A stretch of DNA of 43,687 nt from positions 1-43,687 of the forward strand of contig JBQTJH010000086.1 in the NCBI GenBank assembly GCA_052387335.1, given 5' to 3'. The notes under the pieces were generated by a model. The model was not told the DNA's origin. It did not search any database and was given only the letters and a program-made list of their open reading frames with translations. A program made the translations under genes and the position numbers. Source of the stretch: Panacagrimonas sp052387335 (GTDB lineage Bacteria; Pseudomonadota; Gammaproteobacteria; Nevskiales; Nevskiaceae). How positions within the stretch are numbered: the stretch's first letter is position 1; every line of letters begins with the position of its first letter. Shown piece after piece: positions 8,589 through 17,402 of the stretch.

Positions 8589-9239
8589 CTAGTCGGCGCC
8601 GAGCCTGGCGCGCAGCACCCGCTCCAGATCAGCGGCCACGGTCTCGACGTCGTCGGGACCGCCAAGCTCGCTGACCTGTGTCATGCGCAGCCCGGAGTAG
8701 CCGCAGGGATTGATGCGCGAAAACGGCTGAAGATCCATGGCTACGTTCAGCGCCAGACCGTGATAGCTGCAGCCGCGGCTGACGCGCAGACCGACCGAGC
8801 CCAGCTTGCCCAGCTCCAGTCCGCGGCCGAAGTCCTGCTGCACGTACACGCCGGGTGCCTCGGATCGGGCAAAGGCTGCGATGCCGTAGCCGGCCACGGT
8901 CTGCACCATGGCCTGTTCCAGCAGGCTGACCAGCTCACGTATGCCCATGCCGCGACGCTGCAGATCCAATAGCGGGTACATCACCAGCTGACCGGGGCCG
9001 TGATAGGTCACCTGGCCTCCGCGGTTGGTGGCCACGACCGGGATGTCGCCAGCGGCCAGCACATGTTCGGCCTTGCCGGCCTGGCCCTGCGTGAACACCG
9101 GCGGATGCTGCAGAAACCACAGTTCATCCTCACTATGCGCGCCGCGTTGCTCGGTGAAGGCGCGCATCGCGGCATACGTCTCGGCATAGGGCTGCACGCC
9201 CAGATGCCGGACCCGCGGCAGACTCAGTCGGCCAGCCAC
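8589..9239 (-). CDS. lipB: octanoyl-[acyl-carrier protein] transferase LipB
   Basis: LipB moves octanoyl groups from ACP to lipoyl domains, the first step of lipoate synthesis. Family motifs are clear: QHPPVFT-G, RGGQ-TYHGPGQLV-Y--LDL (about residues 68-92), LGKLGS-GLRVSRG-SYHGLALNV (catalytic Lys region), and INPCGY with the acyl-carrying Cys. The body begins near VRHLGVQPY. The proposed start is GTG at 9239, overlapping the dacA stop by 16 bp after CAGGTCAGGA, giving 216 residues (E. coli 213). A CTG at 9227 or GTG at 9197 are alternatives; the frame also stays open further upstream, but that sequence is antisense-like noise inside dacA. lipA is not adjacent, since the next gene is convergent. 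Confidence 0.93.
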   Translation of the reverse strand: MAGRLSLPRVRHLGVQPYAETYAAMRAFTEQRGAHSEDELWFLQHPPVFTQGQAGKAEHVLAAGDIPVVATNRGGQVTYHGPGQLVMYPLLDLQRRGMGIRELVSLLEQAMVQTVAGYGIAAFARSEAPGVYVQQDFGRGLELGKLGSVGLRVSRGCSYHGLALNVAMDLQPFSRINPCGYSGLRMTQVSELGGPDDVETVAADLERVLRARLGAD

Positions 9240-10372
9240 ATCCTGACCTGATCCGATAGACGTTCGAACAGGCTGCCGGCCGGAATTTCCTTGAGCGCCA
9301 CCAGCGGCAGCTTGCGCAGGGGCTTCCCATCCATGGAAACCGTGACGCTGCCCAGCGCCTGATTCAGCGCCACCGGCGCCATGACCGGTTCCTGGATTTC
9401 GGTCTTGAACTGCAACTGGTCCTTGCCACCGCGCGGCAAGGTCAGGCTCAGGGTCTGCGCGCCCAGCGCCAGTTGCGCCTCCGTGCCCTTCCACACGCGC
9501 ACCGTCGTCAGCGGATTGCCCGGTCCGAACAAGTTCACCGTTTCGAAGAAGCGGAAGCCCCAGTTCATCAGTTCGAGGCTGGCCTGTGCGCGGTACTTCA
9601 TGCTCGACGTGCCCATGACCGCCGCGATCAAGCGGCGATCATCGCGCTTGATCGAGGACAGCAGGCAGAAGCCCGCGGCCTGGGTGTGGCCGGTCTTGAT
9701 GCCGTCGGCGCCGCCATCCATGTTCAGCAGAATGTTGCGATTGCCCTGCTTGATGCCGTTGTAAACGAAGTCACGCTGCGCGTAGACCTTGTACTCCTCG
9801 GGAAAGTCGCGGATCAGCGCGCGACCGAGCAAGGCCAGGTCGCGGGCGGTGGAGTAGTGATCGTCAGCAGGCATGCCGGGTGCATTGCTGAAGCGGGAAT
9901 TCTTCATGCCCAGCTTCTTGGCGTACTGGTTCATCAGCTCGGCGAAGGCGTCTTCGCTGCCGGCCAGATGCTCGGCCACCGCGATGCTGGCGTCGTTACC
10001 TGACTGGATGACGATGCCGTGCACCAGGTCTTCGAGTTTCACCTTGGAGCCGATGTTCAGAAACATGCGCGACTCGCTGGAGTCGATGCCCTGGCGCCAA
10101 GCCTTCTCGCTGATCAAGACCTCGTCGTCCCACTTCAGGCGCCCTTTCTTGACCTCGTCGTAGACCACATAGGTCAGCAGCACCTTGGTGATGCTGGCCG
10201 GGCCGGTGCGCAGGTCGGCGTTGTGCTCGGCCAGCACCTCGCCCGAGGCGTAATCCATCAGCACATAGGACTTGGCGTCCAGGGTCGGCGGATCGGGAAT
10301 CTTGGCGGCGAACACGGGCGAAGCCAGCACGCATAGGCACAGCACAACCAGGGGAGCGAACAGTTTCATCAC
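9224..10372 (-). CDS. dacA: D-alanyl-D-alanine carboxypeptidase (PBP5/6 family)
   Basis: Trims the terminal D-Ala from peptidoglycan stem peptides in the periplasm. The 382-residue protein has a Sec signal (cleavage after FAA near residue 23). The three active-site motifs are SxxK as Ser60-Ile-Thr-Lys63, SGN as Ser124-Gly-Asn126, and KTG as Lys226-Thr-Gly228. A C-terminal beta-rich PBP5 domain (about 280-360) follows, then a short amphipathic tail (LFERLSDQVRMWLAD) expected to anchor it to the inner membrane. It precedes lipB with overlap, as in other dacA-lipB loci. A second Met at residue 2 is an alternative start. Confidence 0.95.
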   Translation of the reverse strand: MMKLFAPLVVLCLCVLASPVFAAKIPDPPTLDAKSYVLMDYASGEVLAEHNADLRTGPASITKVLLTYVVYDEVKKGRLKWDDEVLISEKAWRQGIDSSESRMFLNIGSKVKLEDLVHGIVIQSGNDASIAVAEHLAGSEDAFAELMNQYAKKLGMKNSRFSNAPGMPADDHYSTARDLALLGRALIRDFPEEYKVYAQRDFVYNGIKQGNRNILLNMDGGADGIKTGHTQAAGFCLLSSIKRDDRRLIAAVMGTSSMKYRAQASLELMNWGFRFFETVNLFGPGNPLTTVRVWKGTEAQLALGAQTLSLTLPRGGKDQLQFKTEIQEPVMAPVALNQALGSVTVSMDGKPLRKLPLVALKEIPAGSLFERLSDQVRMWLAD

Positions 10373-10414
10373 AGCACCAGATTCTGAACATCAAACCGAA
10401 GAGGACGGAAATTA

Positions 10415-10430
10415 TCGCCGCGCGCGGCGA
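10415..10430 (-). terminator. GC-rich perfect palindrome after rlpA, terminator-like
   Basis: TCGCCGCGCGCGGCGA is a perfect 16-bp palindrome beginning six bases beyond the rlpA stop. On the minus strand it can fold as a 6-bp stem with a CGCG loop and is followed by TAATTTCC. The T-run is weak, so intrinsic termination is only possible. It could instead be a partial terminator allowing read-through to dacA. Confidence 0.4.
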
Positions 10431-10436
10431 TTGCGG

Positions 10437-11372
10437 CTATTCCGATGTGGGGAACGCCTCGAAGCCGGCGCCGCGAATGCGGATGCGCATCTCGTCCATG
10501 CGCTTGCGCTCCTCGAACGGACCGACGGTGACGCGATGCACGGTATCGCCATTGCTCAGGCGACCGGGGCGGATCTGCACCTGGTCGATACCGAGCTTGC
10601 CGAGTTCCCTGCGCATCGACATCGCATTGCTCGGATCAGAGAACGCCGCCACTTGCAGCAGGCGTGGCGCCGCGCGGCCCTGGGCCGTCTGAGCTTCGAT
10701 CTGCATTCTCGGTGGCGGCGGCAGTTCCTGCCCCGGCGTGATCGCTTCGACTTCCACCATCGCGATCTTGCCGACGGTTTCGAGCTTGGTCGCAGCGGCG
10801 TAGGACAGATCGATGATGCGGCTGTCGTGGAAGGGGCCACGGTCATTGATGCGCACGATCACGCTCTTGCCATTGCCCAGATTGGTGACGCGCGCATAGG
10901 TGGGTAGCGGCAGGTGCTTGTGCGCGGCGGTGAGCTCGAACATGTCGTAGCGCTCGCCGTTGGATGTGCGACGACCATGGAATTTCTTGCCGTACCAGGA
11001 AGCCAAGCCGGTTTCGCGATAGCCCTCGGCCGAGCTGAGCACGGTGTACTTGCGGCCGAACACCTCGTAGGTCTTGGGATTGCCGCCAGGGCTGAGCGGT
11101 TCGTAGCGCGGCACCGGATCAGCCAACTCCGCCAGGTTCGGCGGGATGTCGCGCGGGTCTGGCGGACCGTCTTTTTCAGCCGGATCGGCCGGGCCTTCCT
11201 TGGTGGCAAGCGCGCGCTTTCTGCGCGCTTCCTCGGCCTCGATCACGCTGACCTTAGGCGGCGGAATCATCACGCGACGCTGTGGATTTTCCGGTCGCTT
11301 GATCGGTGCGCTGCAGGCCGCGACGAACAGGATCAGCGGCAGCAGACTGGCCGCACGTGCCGCGTACTTCAT
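10437..11372 (-). CDS. rlpA: RlpA, septal-ring lytic transglycosylase lipoprotein with SPOR domain
   Basis: RlpA is an outer-membrane lipoprotein that, in Pseudomonas, cleaves denuded glycan strands. The 311-residue product has a lipobox (FVAAC, Cys20) and a proline/charged linker. A double-psi beta-barrel domain follows at about 118-205: ETGLASWYGKKFHGRRTSNGERYD, then VRINDRGPFHDSRIIDLS, with the conserved Glu, His and Asp. A C-terminal SPOR domain (about 235-311) should bind denuded peptidoglycan at septa. Its start overlaps the mltB stop by four bases (ATGA), so the two hydrolases are probably co-translated. Confidence 0.95.
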   Translation of the reverse strand: MKYAARAASLLPLILFVAACSAPIKRPENPQRRVMIPPPKVSVIEAEEARRKRALATKEGPADPAEKDGPPDPRDIPPNLAELADPVPRYEPLSPGGNPKTYEVFGRKYTVLSSAEGYRETGLASWYGKKFHGRRTSNGERYDMFELTAAHKHLPLPTYARVTNLGNGKSVIVRINDRGPFHDSRIIDLSYAAATKLETVGKIAMVEVEAITPGQELPPPPRMQIEAQTAQGRAAPRLLQVAAFSDPSNAMSMRRELGKLGIDQVQIRPGRLSNGDTVHRVTVGPFEERKRMDEMRIRIRGAGFEAFPTSE

Positions 11373-12376
11373 TCGGTCACATCGCGAGACGCGTCGAGGC
11401 GCGCCATTTCCTGGGCCAGTTGGCTGACGGTCATGGCGTAGTACACGCGCGGGTTGTAGCTCATCACCGAATAGAAGTTGTGCAGGCCGAGCCAGTACTC
11501 GACCCCTTCGTCGAGGTCCAGACGGACCACTCCGACACGGGTCTGCGGCGGGAGTTCGATGCTGGATTCCAGTCCGAGTGCGCTCAGCGCAGCGACCGTG
11601 TGGGTGGTGCGACTGGTATTGACCGGCACGCTGGTGGGAAGTGCCTTGACCAGCTTGGCCGGCACCATGAGCGGTTCACCGCGACGCCAGCTGCGGGTAC
11701 GGTCGTAGGCCACCAGATAGCGCGCGACGCTGCCAATGGCGTCGGCCGGCGACCACAGGTCGCGCTTGCCATCGTTGTCAAAGTCCACCGCCAAGCGCCG
11801 ATAGTTGCTGGGCATGAACTGCGCCCAACCCATGGCACCGGCATACGAGCCCTTGAGCTCGGTCGGCGCCAGACCGAAATCACGGCAGAACACGAAGAAA
11901 TTCTTCAGCTCGCTAAAAAAGAAGGCCGAACGCGTCGGATGCTCGAAGCCCTGCGTGGTCAGCGCGTCCAGCACCCGCGCCGAACCGGTGAAGCGGCCGA
12001 AATTGGTTTCCAGCCCGATCACGCCGGCGATGATCGAGGGCGGCACGCCGAATTCACTCTCGGCCTGCGTCAGCAGCGCGCGATGCTCGGCCATGAACGC
12101 GGCGCCGCGCTCGATGCGCGGTGCATCCACGCGCTTGGCGGCGTAGGTGGTCCAGGTTTCGGTACGCTCAGCAGCGTTCTGCTCGGCCTCGATCAGTTGC
12201 GGCAGGCGCTCGGCCTGAGTCAGCGCGGCGCGAACCGCGTTCACTTCATCGGCGTTGAAGCGGTCTTCCTTGGCCAGCTGCTGCAACAGTGCTTGCGCAC
12301 GCGGATGCTCGCTGTAATCGGCAAGACAGGGCGCACTCGTCCACAGCAGGGCGAGCCAGAGCCAGGCGCGTCGCAT
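11369..12376 (-). CDS. mltB: membrane-bound lytic murein transglycosylase B
   Basis: MltB cleaves the MurNAc-GlcNAc bond of peptidoglycan. Starting at the ATG of MRRAWLWL gives 335 residues with a clean signal peptide (cleavage near CLA); a longer frame from 12418 adds an unlikely 14 residues. The catalytic Glu is in VIGLETNFGR (about Glu123). Other SltB motifs are visible: SAFFFSELK-FF-FC, GSYAGAMGWAQFMPS-Y--LAVDFD-DGKRDLW, AIGSVA-YL and a C-terminal HNFY-VM-YN. The Cys in the signal region is not in a good lipobox, so a soluble periplasmic form is possible. It lies 89 bp after rodA and overlaps rlpA. Confidence 0.93.
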   Translation of the reverse strand: MRRAWLWLALLWTSAPCLADYSEHPRAQALLQQLAKEDRFNADEVNAVRAALTQAERLPQLIEAEQNAAERTETWTTYAAKRVDAPRIERGAAFMAEHRALLTQAESEFGVPPSIIAGVIGLETNFGRFTGSARVLDALTTQGFEHPTRSAFFFSELKNFFVFCRDFGLAPTELKGSYAGAMGWAQFMPSNYRRLAVDFDNDGKRDLWSPADAIGSVARYLVAYDRTRSWRRGEPLMVPAKLVKALPTSVPVNTSRTTHTVAALSALGLESSIELPPQTRVGVVRLDLDEGVEYWLGLHNFYSVMSYNPRVYYAMTVSQLAQEMARLDASRDVTE

Positions 12377-12465
12377 GATTCGGAACGTGGAAGAGATCAG
12401 GGAAACAGCGAGCACCATAACGCCTCAAGTCGCCTGCGCCAACCCGCTGCGGGTTGCCAGTGCGC

Positions 12466-13590
12466 TCAGGATGCGAGCAGTTTTCGATGCGTATGGATGG
12501 ACATGAGGATGCCGAAGCCAGCGAGCAGACTGACCATTGACGTTCCGCCGTAGCTCATCAGCGGCAGCGGCACGCCCACCACAGGCAGCAGGCCGATGAC
12601 CATGCCCATGTTGATGAAGACGTACACGAAGAAGGTCATGGACAAGGCCCCCGCGAGCAGACGCTGAAAGCTGTCCTGCGCACGCGCAGCGATATACAGG
12701 CCGCGACCGATGATGCCCAGGTACAGCAACAGCAGCAGGCAGATGCCGGCCAGGCCCAGTTCTTCGGCGTACACCGCGAGGATGAAGTCGGTGTGCGATT
12801 CCGGCAGGAAATCCAGCTTGGCCTGGGTGCCCTCCAGCCAGCCCTTGCCGAAGACGCCGCCGGAGCCGATAGCGATCTTGGACTGGGCGATGTGGTAACC
12901 GGCGCCGAGCGGATCAGATTCCGGGTCGAGCAGGGTCAGGATGCGCTGACGCTGATATTCGTGCAGGCGCGCCCACAAGATCGGTGCCGCCGCTGCGATC
13001 GTGGCCAGCGCGCCGAAGATGTAGCTCCAGCGCAGGCCGCCCAGATACAGCGCGAATCCACCGGAGGCGACGATTAGCAGTGAAGTACCGAGATCGGGCT
13101 GGATCATCACCAGCAGGGTCGGGATGCCGATGATGATCACGGTCAGGACCACGGTGTGCCAGCGCGGCGGCAGCGGAAACAAGTGCAGGAAGCTCGCGAC
13201 CATGATCGGCATCGCCAGCTTCATCAGCTCCGACGGCTGGAAGCGGATGACACCCAGATCCAGCCAGCGCTGCGCACCCTTGGCGTGATCGCCGAGCACC
13301 AGGGTGAGCGCGCACAGGATCAGGGCGAAGCCGTAGAACCAGGGCGCACCGCTGCGATACAACTCGGGCGGTGCCTGCGCCGCGAGGGTCATCACCACCA
13401 GGCCCAGGGCCAGGCGCTCGGCCTGGTTGATCACCACCGCCATCGAGTGGCCGGAGGCTGAATACAACACGGTCAGGCCCAGCGCGCAGACGCACAGCAG
13501 CAGGATCAGCAAGACCAGGTCGATGTGCAGCACGTCGAGCAGGCGGCGCATCGACGGCTCATCACTGCGACTGGAGGCGAACGGGCTCAT
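12466..13590 (-). CDS. rodA: RodA, SEDS peptidoglycan glycosyltransferase of the elongasome
   Basis: RodA polymerises lipid II into glycan strands with PBP2. The 374-residue product has about ten hydrophobic segments. SEDS signatures are present: GAQRWLDLG---FQPSELMKLAMP (about residues 105-128), the W-R-H-YQRQRI-T-LDPESDPLGAGYH-AQS-IAIGSGG--GKGW--GTQ segment containing the catalytic-Asp loop (about 205-255), and LPE-HTDFI-A-Y-EELG. It sits immediately after mrdA (one base between them), the conserved mrdA-rodA pairing. Confidence 0.97.
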   Translation of the reverse strand: MSPFASSRSDEPSMRRLLDVLHIDLVLLILLLCVCALGLTVLYSASGHSMAVVINQAERLALGLVVMTLAAQAPPELYRSGAPWFYGFALILCALTLVLGDHAKGAQRWLDLGVIRFQPSELMKLAMPIMVASFLHLFPLPPRWHTVVLTVIIIGIPTLLVMIQPDLGTSLLIVASGGFALYLGGLRWSYIFGALATIAAAAPILWARLHEYQRQRILTLLDPESDPLGAGYHIAQSKIAIGSGGVFGKGWLEGTQAKLDFLPESHTDFILAVYAEELGLAGICLLLLLYLGIIGRGLYIAARAQDSFQRLLAGALSMTFFVYVFINMGMVIGLLPVVGVPLPLMSYGGTSMVSLLAGFGILMSIHTHRKLLAS

Positions 13591-13591
13591 G

Positions 13592-15655
13592 TCAGTTCGG
13601 AGTGAGCGTCGACGAAGGGAGGGGCGGGGCGGCCACCGCCGGTGCCGGTGCCGGTGCCGGTGCTGGTGTCGGTGCGGCCGCTGGTGGCGTGGTACCAGGC
13701 GGCAGCGGCGCCTTGTACAGCACCTGGCCGAGCAGGTACTGATCCATCACCTGGCGCGCGATGGGCGCCGCGGCCGAGCCGCCGTGTCCGGCATGTTCGG
13801 CGATGACGGCCACCGCGATCTGCGGGTTCTCTGCCGGCGCAAAGCCGACGAACAGCGCGTGATCACGCAGGTGATAGGGCGTGTCTTCCAGTTCTCTGGC
13901 CTTGAGTTCGTCCTGCGCCATCCCCGCGACTTGGGCGGTGCCGGTCTTGCCGGCCACGCGATACGGCGCGTCCTTGAACACGCGGTTGGCGGTGCCGCGC
14001 TGCGAGGCCGTGACCTCGACCATGGAATTGATCACCGTCTCCCAGTCCTGGGCGTGACGATGCGGAATCGGCGGCAGCGCTTCCGGCAGCACCTTGATGC
14101 TGGCGCCGGTCAGCGCGTCCTGACTGGCCAGCACGATATGTGGTCGGAAGCCCAGGCCACGCATGGCCATGCGCGCGGTGATCTGGGCGAGCTGGATCGG
14201 CGTGGTGGTCATGTAGCCCTGGCCGATACCGATGCTCAGGGTCTCGCCCGGATACCAGGGCTCCTTGCGCGCGCGCAGCTTCCATTCACGCGAAGGCAGC
14301 AGCCCGCTTTTCTCCAGCGGCAGGTCGATGTTGGTCGGGTGCCCCAGACCGAACACATTGAGAAAACTGTGGATGCGGTCCACGCCCAGGGTCTGCGCCA
14401 CCTGATAGAAATAAATGTCGCAGGACTGGATCACGCTGCCGGCCATGTCCAGCCAACCGTGGCCCGTGCGTTTCCAGCAGCGGTACTTGCGCGAAGAACC
14501 CGGCAGGCTCATGCCGCCGCTGCAGAATTCTGAATGCCCGGCTTGCAAGGTGTCGTATTCCAGACCCGCCAGGGCCATGAACGGCTTGATGGTCGAGCCC
14601 GGCGGATAGGCGCCCTGCAGCGCACGGTTGTAGAGCGGGCGCTTGCGGTCGTCCAACAGCGCCTTGTAGTTCGCGCGGTTGATGCCGCCTACAAACAGCT
14701 GCGGATCAAATCCGGGCTTGGATACCAGGGCGATGACATCGCCGTTGCGCGGGTCTATGGCCACCACCGCACCGTCGAGCTCGCCGAGCGCAGTTTCGGC
14801 TGCAAGCTGCACCTTGGCGTCCAGGGTCAGGGTCAGATTGCGGCCGGGTGCGCCCTGACGATAGTCCAGCTCACGCAGTGGCCGGCCATAGGCATTGGCC
14901 TCGATAATCTTGGCGCCGGGCATGCCGCGCAGCTCGTCCTCATGTGACTTCTCCACGCCGATCTTGCCGATCTGCGTCAGGCCCTGGTACGCCGCGCCCT
15001 GTTGCACCTCGTTGATCTTGGCGAACTCCGCCTCGGTGATGCCGCCGACATAGCCGATCACGTGCGCCGCCGCCGCGCCCAGCGGATAGCTGCGTGTAAG
15101 CGTGGCGGTGACGTCGGCACCCTCGAATTCGTAGCGATTGAGCTGGAAGCGCGCCACATCCTCCATCGACAGATTCGCGCGCAGCGGCACGCCGCGGTAG
15201 CGCGGCGTCTTCGATACGCGATCCTTGAAGCGGGCGATCTCGGCTGCGTCCAGATGCAGCAGCGGGTCGAGCTTGGTCAGCAGCTCGTCCATGTTCTTGA
15301 CCTGCTCGGGCACGATCTCCAGCACGAAAGCCGGTGTGTTCTGCGCCAGCAGGACGCCATTGCGGTCGGTCATCAGGCCGCGCACCGGCGGCACCGCGGA
15401 CAGGCGCATGCGGTTTTCGTCGGCGCGGGTGATGTAGTAGTCGCGTTCCACCACCTGCAGGTTGATCAGGCGAAACAGCAGCAGGCCGGTGAGTACCAGG
15501 CAGACCAGGGCTGCAATCCAGATGCGCGCGCCGAACATCTGCTTTTCGCGCGGCAGGTTCTTGAGCTTGTCGGTGAGCATGGGCGGGCGCGCCGGGCGCC
15601 GCGCATAGCGCGAATCGTCTCTGCCCCTGCCGGACTGCAGCCCGCGGTCATTCAT
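13592..15655 (-). CDS. mrdA: penicillin-binding protein 2 (elongasome transpeptidase)
   Basis: PBP2 cross-links new glycan made by RodA during side-wall growth. The 687-residue protein has a short cytoplasmic N-terminus, one membrane anchor (WIAALVCLVLTGLLLF, about 47-62), a dimerisation domain, and a transpeptidase domain with STIK (PPGSTIKP, about 350), SCD (SVIQSCDIYFYQ, the SxN-equivalent) and KTG (AGKTGTAQVAG). The last 45 residues are a low-complexity Pro/Ala tail encoded by a hexanucleotide repeat and absent from E. coli PBP2 (633 residues). An internal Met at residue 26 (MLTDKLKN) is an alternative start. The gene lies three bases after mreD. Confidence 0.96.
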   Translation of the reverse strand: MNDRGLQSGRGRDDSRYARRPARPPMLTDKLKNLPREKQMFGARIWIAALVCLVLTGLLLFRLINLQVVERDYYITRADENRMRLSAVPPVRGLMTDRNGVLLAQNTPAFVLEIVPEQVKNMDELLTKLDPLLHLDAAEIARFKDRVSKTPRYRGVPLRANLSMEDVARFQLNRYEFEGADVTATLTRSYPLGAAAAHVIGYVGGITEAEFAKINEVQQGAAYQGLTQIGKIGVEKSHEDELRGMPGAKIIEANAYGRPLRELDYRQGAPGRNLTLTLDAKVQLAAETALGELDGAVVAIDPRNGDVIALVSKPGFDPQLFVGGINRANYKALLDDRKRPLYNRALQGAYPPGSTIKPFMALAGLEYDTLQAGHSEFCSGGMSLPGSSRKYRCWKRTGHGWLDMAGSVIQSCDIYFYQVAQTLGVDRIHSFLNVFGLGHPTNIDLPLEKSGLLPSREWKLRARKEPWYPGETLSIGIGQGYMTTTPIQLAQITARMAMRGLGFRPHIVLASQDALTGASIKVLPEALPPIPHRHAQDWETVINSMVEVTASQRGTANRVFKDAPYRVAGKTGTAQVAGMAQDELKARELEDTPYHLRDHALFVGFAPAENPQIAVAVIAEHAGHGGSAAAPIARQVMDQYLLGQVLYKAPLPPGTTPPAAAPTPAPAPAPAPAVAAPPLPSSTLTPN
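13640..13662. repeat. GGTGCC-type hexanucleotide tandem repeat in mrdA tail
   Basis: Four near-perfect copies of a six-base unit (CCGGTG on the plus strand), continuing with degenerate copies to about 13690. They encode an alternating Pro-Ala stretch in the PBP2 C-terminal tail. Copy-number changes would stay in frame and only alter tail length. The replicating unit and its position in a periplasmic tail suggest a tolerated length-variable linker. Confidence 0.7.
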
Positions 15656-15658
15656 GAG

Positions 15659-16138
15659 CTAGGACGACGAGCGCCGACGTGAGCCGCCGTTCATCACGGT
15701 GTGCACCAGCGGCCAGAACAGGGTGGTCGACAGCGCCGGTAGCCAGCGCAGCCAGAGGTCGGCGCGATGCCGCGACATCTCGTCGATCACCGCCATCAGC
15801 AGGCAGTAGCCGAGCCAGGCCGGGATCAACGCGACCGTGGATTGCCACAGCGGAAACAGGATGAACACGCCGCGCATGCGCGCCATGAAGTAGACCAGCA
15901 GGACGAAACCCGCTGCATGCTGCCCCAGAACCGTGTTCTGCAGCACATCCATGACGATGCCCAGCGCAAAAGCCGCGATCAGGCTCGGCACGCGTGGCTC
16001 GGCCAGGGCCCAGTACACCAGCAGCAGCGGCAGCCACAGCGGCCGCGCGGCGGCGATCACATCCGGCATCGCCACCAGTTGCAGCAGCAGGGCAACCAGC
16101 AGACTCAACCAGAATCGGGCGTGGGGTGCGCGCGTCAT
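15659..16138 (-). CDS. mreD: MreD, rod-shape-determining membrane protein
   Basis: 159-residue polytopic inner-membrane protein of the elongasome, partner of MreC. It has roughly five hydrophobic segments. The MreD-like order is seen: an RP-WL-LLLVYWALA-P pattern near residues 30-48, then a GLVMDVLQ-T-LGQHA equivalent (ALGIVMDVLQNTVLGQHA, about 57-75). The start overlaps the mreC stop by four bases. MreD proteins diverge quickly, so operon position contributes strongly to this call. Confidence 0.92.
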   Translation of the reverse strand: MTRAPHARFWLSLLVALLLQLVAMPDVIAAARPLWLPLLLVYWALAEPRVPSLIAAFALGIVMDVLQNTVLGQHAAGFVLLVYFMARMRGVFILFPLWQSTVALIPAWLGYCLLMAVIDEMSRHRADLWLRWLPALSTTLFWPLVHTVMNGGSRRRSSS

Positions 16139-17205
16139 GGACCCGGCGCAGTCGGCGCCGGGCGGGCGTTAGCGTCTGGCGGCGCTTGCGCTGGGATCGG
16201 TGCGGGTGTCGCCGCGGCCGGAGCGGGAGCGGCGGCCGCCGCGGGCGCTGGGGTGACACGCGCCGCTGGCTTGGGTGCCGTCGCCGGGGCGGCAGCAACA
16301 GGCGGCGGTGCCTGCTGTGCCTCCACATCAGTGGCTTCGCGTGCCTGAGCCGGATCGATCTGCGGCCGTTCGCTCCACACCAGCAAGGCCTGACGGCCCT
16401 GGCCGACGCGGGCCGCGGGCACCGCGATGGCCTCCTTGAAGTGCCCGCCAGGGGTGTGCCGTACCGATTCGACCCGTGCCACCGGATAGCCGGCCGGGAA
16501 GCGCCCACCCAGCGAGGACGACACGATCAGGTCGCCCTTCTGGATTTCAGCGTTGGCCGGCAGGAAGGGCAGGCGCAGGCTTTGGCCGGTGCCCTGGCCC
16601 AGTGCGATGGCCTGCAGACCGTTGCGATTGATCTCCACCGGGATGCCGTGATCGGGGTCGGTCACCAGCAGGCCAACAGCCGTCGCAGGATTGACCTGCA
16701 CGACCTGTCCGAGCACGCCGCTGGCGTCGATGATGGCCTGACCGCGATACACGCCGTCACGCGCGCCCTTGTTGAGCGTGATCTGCTGGCGGTAGGGGTC
16801 CTGGTTGGCGGCAATGATGTCGGCCACGGCGACGCGGTCGTTGGCGCGCGGCGCGGCGTCCAGCAATTCGCGGATCCGACGATTTTCCGCGTCCAGCGCG
16901 GCGTAGCGCCGCATCTGCGCTTCCAGTTGCAGTTGGCGTTTGCGCAGGCCCTGGTTCTCCAGCATCAGGGACTCACGTGATTCCAGATGCACGGCCAGTC
17001 CACCGATGCGGTCCGGTACCTCGGACAGCCAGACCACAGGCGTAAGCGCCACGGCCATCCATTCACGCGGGGATTTGATCCGTTCGCCGTCGAGTTCTGC
17101 GGCCATCAGACCGCCACAGGCAAGCAGCAGAGCGAGTGTCTTCAGGCCCAGCCCGGGTCCGCGCGGAAACAGGGGACGATGGTGGCTTGCGCCCAGGGTA
17201 TTCAA
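16135..17205 (-). CDS. mreC: MreC, rod-shape-determining protein
   Basis: MreC is the periplasmic scaffold that activates PBP2/RodA. The 356-residue product has an N-terminal membrane segment, a coiled-coil stretch (about 75-110, LMLENQGLRKRQLQLEAQ), and the MreC beta-domain (about 120-270). The domain carries I-LNKGA-DGVY-GQAI-D--GV-GQV and a later GDLIVSSSLGGRFPAGYPV. The last 80 residues are an Ala/Pro-rich tail, longer than usual. The start is TTG at 17205; no ATG fits before the membrane segment. It lies 197 bp after mreB, a gap with a hairpin and possibly a second promoter. Confidence 0.94.
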   Translation of the reverse strand: MNTLGASHHRPLFPRGPGLGLKTLALLLACGGLMAAELDGERIKSPREWMAVALTPVVWLSEVPDRIGGLAVHLESRESLMLENQGLRKRQLQLEAQMRRYAALDAENRRIRELLDAAPRANDRVAVADIIAANQDPYRQQITLNKGARDGVYRGQAIIDASGVLGQVVQVNPATAVGLLVTDPDHGIPVEINRNGLQAIALGQGTGQSLRLPFLPANAEIQKGDLIVSSSLGGRFPAGYPVARVESVRHTPGGHFKEAIAVPAARVGQGRQALLVWSERPQIDPAQAREATDVEAQQAPPPVAAAPATAPKPAARVTPAPAAAAAPAPAAATPAPIPAQAPPDANARPAPTAPGP

Positions 17206-17364
17206 AAGCTCGCGCCTTGCGTGGGGACAACAAAATCAGACTGCGCGAAGAGTAGACCTGAGTGGATCCAACCGCAACGTCTTTCCCGCCATTTTCCGAT
17301 GATAGGTCAGACGTTTGCGGCGGCTATCGAAGGTAAGCTTGGAGCACCGGGCTCTGTGATGAAC

Positions 17365-17391
17365 AATCGACAAGTAGCGTTAATGTCGATT
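17365..17391. repeat. 8-bp inverted repeat in the mreB-mreC gap
   Basis: AATCGACA (17365-17372) and TGTCGATT (17384-17391) are exact reverse complements around an 11-nt loop, starting 12 bp beyond the mreB stop. There is no T-run after the stem on the minus strand, so it is not a classic terminator. It could pause transcription, stabilise the mreB message or bind a regulator. The rest of the 17206-17402 gap shows no gene. Confidence 0.5.
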
Positions 17392-17402
17392 ATTGGGGTG
17401 GA

